From Acidobacteriaceae bacterium (GTDB taxonomy: Bacteria; Acidobacteriota; Terriglobia; Terriglobales; Acidobacteriaceae), in assembly GCA_027452125.1 (NCBI GenBank), contig DAIDGZ010000035.1, forward strand, positions 1 to 37,813: 37,813 nt of DNA, given 5' to 3'. The translations under genes and the position numbers were made by a program. The notes beneath the pieces are model-generated. The model was not told the origin of the DNA, searched no databases, and was given only the letters and a program-made list of their open reading frames with translations. This document shows, in pieces, positions 33,784 through 37,813 of this stretch; position 1 is the stretch's first letter, and the number at the start of each line of letters is the position of its first letter.

Positions 33784-34614
33784 TCAGCAAGCAGGAGCGG
33801 CCGCATCCCCTGTCGCTGTGGCCGCTCCCGCTTGCAGGCAGCGCCACAGCGCGGCAAAGCTCTCCAGCGGCAGCGTCTCTGCACGCGCCTGCGCGTCAAT
33901 CTGCGCATGTGCCAGCGCCGCGGTCACCGTAGCCGGCGAATATCCTGCCGCGCGCAGATTATTGGCCAGCGTCTTGCGCTTTTGTGCAAAGGCCTGCCGC
34001 GCCAGCCGCAAAAAGCTCGCCTCCTCCACGTCCAGTTCCGCAAACCGCGGTGCAAATCGCCACCGGAACACGGTGGAGTGTACCTCCGGCGGCGGCGAAA
34101 ATGCTCCCGGTGGCAGAGTCATCAGCTTCTCCACCGGCCCATACATTTGCACGGTAACTGAGAGCAAACCATAATCGCGCGAGCCCGGCTCCGCGCACAC
34201 CCGGTCCGCCACCTCGCGCTGCACCATCAGTACCGCCAATTCCAAGGCCGCATGGTGTTCCGCCAGGTGCAACAGAATCGGCGAAGTGATGTAGTAGGGC
34301 AGGTTGCCGGCCACACGCAACCGTTCGCCCGTCGCGGCGGCTGCAGCCGTAAAGTCAAACTGCAACACATCCTGTTCCACCACCGTCAGCTTCTCTGCGG
34401 CAAACCGCACGCGCAGCAGCGTGGCCAGTTCGTGATCCACTTCGACAGCCGTCACATGCGCCGCCCGCGCCGTCAACGCATCTGTAATCGCGCCGTGCCC
34501 GGGACCAATCTCCAGCACAGTACGGCCGCTCAGGTCGCCCAGGGCCGCGGCAATGCGCGCAATCGCCTGCGCATCGCGCAGAAAGTTCTGTCCGAGTTTT
34601 GATTTCGCCGGCAT
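33784..34614 (-). CDS. rsmA: 16S rRNA dimethyladenosine transferase
   Basis: ATG 34614 (MPAKSKLGQNFLRDAQAIARIAAALG) is the family start; the track extends 29 residues upstream into non-coding sequence. The 276-aa SAM-dependent methyltransferase dimethylates the two adjacent adenosines near the 3' end of 16S rRNA (A1518, A1519). Motifs: GQNFL at the N-terminus, LEIGPGHGAITDAL for SAM binding, and NLPYYITSPILLHL for catalysis. The C-terminal helical domain carries AFAQKRKTLANNLRAAG. Its last codons overlap a long inverted repeat with the convergent lyase gene, 15 bp away. Confidence 0.93.
   Translation of the reverse strand: MPAKSKLGQNFLRDAQAIARIAAALGDLSGRTVLEIGPGHGAITDALTARAAHVTAVEVDHELATLLRVRFAAEKLTVVEQDVLQFDFTAAAAATGERLRVAGNLPYYITSPILLHLAEHHAALELAVLMVQREVADRVCAEPGSRDYGLLSVTVQMYGPVEKLMTLPPGAFSPPPEVHSTVFRWRFAPRFAELDVEEASFLRLARQAFAQKRKTLANNLRAAGYSPATVTAALAHAQIDAQARAETLPLESFAALWRCLQAGAATATGDAAAPAC
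33787..33835. terminator. Long inverted repeat overlapping the 3' end of rsmA
   Basis: Arms gcaagc-a-ggagcggcc and ggccgctcc-c-gcttgc form 15 pairs with one mismatch and a 17-nt loop. The element begins 18 bp after the lyase stop and lies in the rsmA C-terminal codons. It lacks a T-run but could end the lyase transcript. Confidence 0.45.
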
Positions 34615-34774
34615 TTGTCTCTTCGATGGTAGAGGAAGAAGCGTGCCGCAGCCTATCTTCAACCTGGTTCGGCACAATCGAACCCGACAGGACAAGACCA
34701 AATGATAAGGATTACAATTGCTTCGCTAGCCTGAATCCTGCCTGCCGCACTTTGAAGATTCTCGGAGGAGTTGT

Positions 34775-36307
34775 ATGAGTTTACCGTCAAGACGATCGTT
34801 CCTGAAGACCGGCGCTGCCGCCTGCGCCACTGCCGCTCTACACAACCAGATGGTCATGCGCGCTCTTGCCGAGTCCGGCTCTGCAAGCAAGCCCAACATT
34901 GTCTTTATCCTCTCTGACGATGTGGGCTATGGCGACATCGGCTGCTACGGCGCCAAACTTCCCCGCACGCCTCATATCGATGGACTCGCCGCCCGCGGCC
35001 GCCGCTTTACCGATGCGCACGCCGTAGCCTCGGTCTGCACGCCCTCGCGCTACTCCGTTCTCTCCGGCATGTATGCCTGGCGGCGCCCCGACACCGGCAT
35101 CCTCCCCGGCGATGCGGATCTGCTCTTCGCCGACAACCAGGTAACCCTGCCCCGGCTGCTGCAACAGGCCGGCTACAAAACCGGCTGCGTCGGCAAATGG
35201 CACATGGGCCTGGGACGCGGCGAGATCGACTGGAATAAAAAGATCGTTCCCGGCGCCAACGAGGTCGGCTTCGACTACTCCTTCATCATCCCTGCCACTG
35301 CAGATCGCGTGCCCTGCGTCTACGTTGAAAATGGCATGGTGGTCGGTTTCGACCCGAAAGACCCGATCCAGATCTCCTACAAGAAGCTCGTCGGCGACGA
35401 CCCCACCGGTCGCGACGAGCCGTACCTGCTCAAGATGAAACCCAGCCACGGCCACGACGACACCATCGTCGATGGCGTCAGCCGCATCGGCTACATGACC
35501 GGCGGCAACAGCGCGCGCTGGGTCGATGAGGAGATGGCGCCCACCCTCGCCAAAAAGGCTACCGACTTCATTGAAGCCAACAGCAGCCATCCCTTCTTCC
35601 TCTACTTCACACCCAGTGACATCCACGTGCCGCGCATGCCCAACGAGCGCTTCGCTCACCACAGCCTGTGCGGGGTGCGTTGTGACGCGCTTGAGCAGCT
35701 CGACTGGACCGTGGGGCAGGTTCTTGCCGCGCTGCAAAAACACAAGCTCATGGACAACACCCTCATCATCTTTACCAGCGACAACGGCCCCGTGGTAGAC
35801 GATGGCTACGCCGACGGCTCCGTTGAGCAATTGAACGGCCACACACCCGCAGGCCAGTTGCGCGGCGGCAAATACACGCTCTACGAGGGCGGAACCCGCG
35901 TCCCCTTCATCACCTATTGGCGCGGCCACGTGCAGCAGGGCGTCTCCAATGCGCTCATCAGCCATGTGGATATGCTGGCCTCACTCACCAGCCTCGCCGG
36001 TGTTGCCGTCCCGCATCCGGACTCCTTTGACAGCGAAAATGTCCTGCCGGCGATGCTCGGTGCCGCAGATCATGCGCGCACAACCGTCGTCGAATCGGAC
36101 GGGGTTCAGCGCACCGCTCTGCGGGATGGCCGCTGGAAGCTGATCGACATGACGCGGCCCGGCGCAGAAAAGCGCGGCAAACAGCCTCAACTCGAGCTCT
36201 ATGATCTCGTCACCGATCCAGGCGAGACCACAGATGTCGCCTCACAACATGCTGAGGTGGTGAAGCAGCTCATGACCAAACTCACCGCGATCCGCAACAA
36301 AAGCTGA
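34775..36307 (+). CDS. Tat-exported type I sulfatase (CTPSR active site)
   Basis: The 510-aa protein begins with a twin-arginine signal (SRRSFLKTGAAACATAAL). The arylsulfatase domain starts at KPNIVFILSDDVGYGDIGCYG (calcium-binding aspartates). The formylglycine site is C88-T-P-S-R, the canonical form, and VGKWHMGLG and IIFTSDNGPVVDDG are further active-site motifs. It resembles arylsulfatase A and N-acetylgalactosamine-6-sulfatase types that act on sulfated glycans. GGAGGAG lies upstream of ATG 34775. It follows rsmA divergently across 160 bp and is ended by an intrinsic terminator. Substrate unknown; activation needs a formylglycine-generating enzyme. Confidence 0.92.
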   Translation: MSLPSRRSFLKTGAAACATAALHNQMVMRALAESGSASKPNIVFILSDDVGYGDIGCYGAKLPRTPHIDGLAARGRRFTDAHAVASVCTPSRYSVLSGMYAWRRPDTGILPGDADLLFADNQVTLPRLLQQAGYKTGCVGKWHMGLGRGEIDWNKKIVPGANEVGFDYSFIIPATADRVPCVYVENGMVVGFDPKDPIQISYKKLVGDDPTGRDEPYLLKMKPSHGHDDTIVDGVSRIGYMTGGNSARWVDEEMAPTLAKKATDFIEANSSHPFFLYFTPSDIHVPRMPNERFAHHSLCGVRCDALEQLDWTVGQVLAALQKHKLMDNTLIIFTSDNGPVVDDGYADGSVEQLNGHTPAGQLRGGKYTLYEGGTRVPFITYWRGHVQQGVSNALISHVDMLASLTSLAGVAVPHPDSFDSENVLPAMLGAADHARTTVVESDGVQRTALRDGRWKLIDMTRPGAEKRGKQPQLELYDLVTDPGETTDVASQHAEVVKQLMTKLTAIRNKS

Positions 36308-36333
36308 TACTTGCTGAGCATCGGTTACCAAAC

Positions 36334-36376
36334 AGGAGCCGTGCGGACCGCCCTGGTTCGCACGGCTCCTTGCTTC
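36334..36376 (+). terminator. Intrinsic terminator after sulfatase
   Basis: A 12-bp perfect stem (aggagccgtgcg / cgcacggctcct) encloses a 13-nt loop and is followed by tgcttc. It separates the sulfatase from the cysD transcript. Confidence 0.8.
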
Positions 36377-36396
36377 ATCCCGCGCACTTTGTTATC

Positions 36397-36408
36397 CTTC
36401 AATTGAAG
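36397..36408. promoter_or_regulatory. 12-bp palindrome upstream of cysD
   Basis: cttcaattgaag is a perfect palindrome about 180 bp before cysD. A near copy (ttcaattgaag) occurs within the first codons of cysN. It could be an operator, though chance is possible for a short AT-rich palindrome. Confidence 0.3.
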
Positions 36409-36588
36409 CATGGTACGCGTTTCCCCAATGCGCTCTTGTTGTTGCCTGTCGAACATCTTCGACGGGTGTACCTGCTAGTCTCTGATCCCCTGCAAAATCG
36501 ATCAAGAAGACGCACCCGTAGCTGAACAAGCCGGGTCTGTCTGCACGCGCCGGCTTCAGCATCCCCACCCGAACACAGTGAGGTTTGT

Positions 36589-37545
36589 ATGCCGGTCGCC
36601 ACAAGCGAAACCAACTCATCATCGTCCCCCGCCATTGATCGCAGCCCGCAGCGCCTGAGCCATCTGCGCCTGCTGGAGGCGGAAAGCATTCATATCCTGC
36701 GCGAGGTTGCCTCCGAGTTCGAGCGCCCCGTCATGCTCTACTCCATCGGCAAGGACTCCGCTGTGATGCTGCGCCTGGCGCAGAAGGCCTTCTATCCCGG
36801 CCCCCTCCCCTTTCCGCTCCTGCACATCGACACCGGTTTCAAGTTTCGCGAGATGATTGAGTTCCGCGACAACATGGCCAAGTCCATCGGCGCCGAACTG
36901 CTGGTCTGGCGCAATGAGCAAGCCATCGCCGCCGGCACCAATCCCATCGCTCTTGACACCAAGCGCTGCTGCGGACTGCTCAAAACCCAGGCCCTGCTCG
37001 ACGGCCTGCGCTACTACAACTTCGACGCAGCCTTCGGCGGCGCCCGCCGCGACGAAGAGAAGTCGCGCGCCAAGGAGCGCATCTACTCCTTCCGCGACAA
37101 CGCCGGCCAGTGGGATCCTAAAAACCAGCGCCCCGAGCTGTGGAACCTCTACAACGCCCGCATCCATCCCGGTGAGAGCATCCGCGTCTTCCCGCTCTCC
37201 AACTGGACCGAGATGGACGTCTGGCAGTACATCCACGAGGAAAAGATTCCTGTCGTCGATCTCTACTTCGCCAAGGAGCGCCCCATGTACGTGCGCGGCG
37301 ATGTGCTGCTGCCTATCGAACAGAGCTTCGTGGCCCTGCCCGGCGAACAGCCGCAGATGGTCAAGTGCCGCGTGCGTTCGCTGGGTTGCAGCCCCTGCAC
37401 CGGAGCCATCCGCTCCGATGCCTCCACCATTCCCGACATCATCGCGGAGCTGATTTCATTCCGCTCCTCCGAGCGCGCCAATCGCGTCATCGACCACGAC
37501 CAGGAAGGCTCCATGGAGATCAAGAAGAGGGAGGGCTACTTCTAA
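36589..37545 (+). CDS. cysD: Sulfate adenylyltransferase subunit 2
   Basis: The 318-aa protein is the catalytic small subunit of ATP sulfurylase, which forms adenosine-5'-phosphosulfate from sulfate and ATP. The PP-loop is [18 protein letters not shown], followed by [40 protein letters not shown] and [16 protein letters not shown], all typical. It ends [10 protein letters not shown] like other CysD proteins. GTGAGGTTTGT precedes ATG 36589. cysN begins two bases after its stop codon starts the gap (one intervening nucleotide), so the two are translated together. About 210 bp of leader separates it from the preceding terminator. Confidence 0.95.
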   Translation: MPVATSETNSSSSPAIDRSPQRLSHLRLLEAESIHILREVASEFERPVMLYSIGKDSAVMLRLAQKAFYPGPLPFPLLHIDTGFKFREMIEFRDNMAKSIGAELLVWRNEQAIAAGTNPIALDTKRCCGLLKTQALLDGLRYYNFDAAFGGARRDEEKSRAKERIYSFRDNAGQWDPKNQRPELWNLYNARIHPGESIRVFPLSNWTEMDVWQYIHEEKIPVVDLYFAKERPMYVRGDVLLPIEQSFVALPGEQPQMVKCRVRSLGCSPCTGAIRSDASTIPDIIAELISFRSSERANRVIDHDQEGSMEIKKREGYF

Positions 37546-37546
37546 A

Positions 37547-37813
37547 ATGGCAGCCACAGCTTCCCCGTTTTTTTCAATTGAAGAGTTTCTCGGTCGCGAG
37601 CGCCAGAAAGATCTGCTGCGCTTCTCCACCGCGGGCAGCGTAGACGACGGCAAGTCCACGCTCATCGGCCGGCTGCTCTATGACACGCAGTCGGTCTACG
37701 AAGATCAGGTGCGCGCCATTGAAGGCAAGGGCACCACGGCGCCCGGCCAGATCGACTTCGCGCTGCTCACCGATGGCCTCCGCGCCGAGCGCGAGCAGGG
37801 CATCACCATCGAC
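37547..37813 (+). CDS. cysN: Sulfate adenylyltransferase subunit 1 (partial, cut by window end)
   Basis: Not in the ORF track because it runs off the end. ATG 37547 opens 89 codons without a stop: [11 protein letters not shown]-like start, then [33 protein letters not shown] with the GTPase P-loop (GSVDDGKST), and [17 protein letters not shown] leading to the switch I region. CysN couples GTP hydrolysis to APS synthesis by CysD. In many bacteria it is fused to the APS kinase CysC; whether that is so here lies beyond the window. Confidence 0.92.
   Translation, partial: MAATASPFFSIEEFLGRERQKDLLRFSTAGSVDDGKSTLIGRLLYDTQSVYEDQVRAIEGKGTTAPGQIDFALLTDGLRAEREQGITID

Overview
The window reads as chromosomal DNA of an acidobacterium, most likely Acidobacteriaceae/Terriglobia (subdivision 1). 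This is inferred from the high GC content, a very long Oar-like TonB-dependent receptor with a carboxypeptidase-regulatory N-domain, several Tat-exported carbohydrate-active enzymes and sulfatases, and a heparinase-like family. No tRNA, rRNA, CRISPR array, insertion sequence or phage gene was seen. Many long antisense ORFs in the track are shadows caused by GC-rich third codon positions.

Region 1 (1-8858) is a nitrate assimilation locus. It holds the end of an alginate-export-type outer-membrane porin and a three-domain HemD-GAF-ANTAR protein. Convergent to these lies a two-gene operon: a NarB/NasC-like molybdenum nitrate reductase, and a fused protein joining a DmsB-like four-cluster ferredoxin to a DmsC-like membrane anchor. 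A 539-bp divergent control region leads to a NarK-type nitrate/nitrite transporter and a 52-residue single-pass membrane protein absent from the ORF track. The HemD-GAF-ANTAR protein is the best candidate here for an under-described regulator. It resembles HemD-type nitrate regulators fused to a transcription-antitermination output, and the transporter appears to have a long structured 5' leader. The reductase looks cytoplasmic, with no Tat signal, yet seems quinol-linked through its fusion partner.

Region 2 (8859-17929) is mixed: a kinase-less PASTA protein, a UPF0303/HbpS-like protein, a Tat-exported sulfatase, a GlmS isomerase-half SIS protein, a small zinc ribbon, a sugar porter with a large loop insertion, a REC-Hpt protein followed by a NarL-type regulator, and a small cysteine-rich protein of unknown function.

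Region 3 (17930-29081) starts with a 571-bp gap and the Oar-like receptor, closed by a textbook terminator. It continues with a threonine dehydratase-like enzyme, a secreted SH3/TPR-like envelope protein, UppP, the FtsK DNA translocase and a convergent Tat-exported GH43 enzyme.

Region 4 (29316-37813) contains a tandem pair of paralogous secreted heparinase II/III-like lyases, then convergent rsmA, a second Tat-exported sulfatase, and cysD-cysN, with cysN cut by the window end. Regions 3 and 4 suggest an organism that degrades complex, probably sulfated or uronic-acid-containing polysaccharides. The proximity of sulfatases to sulfate-activation genes is suggestive only.
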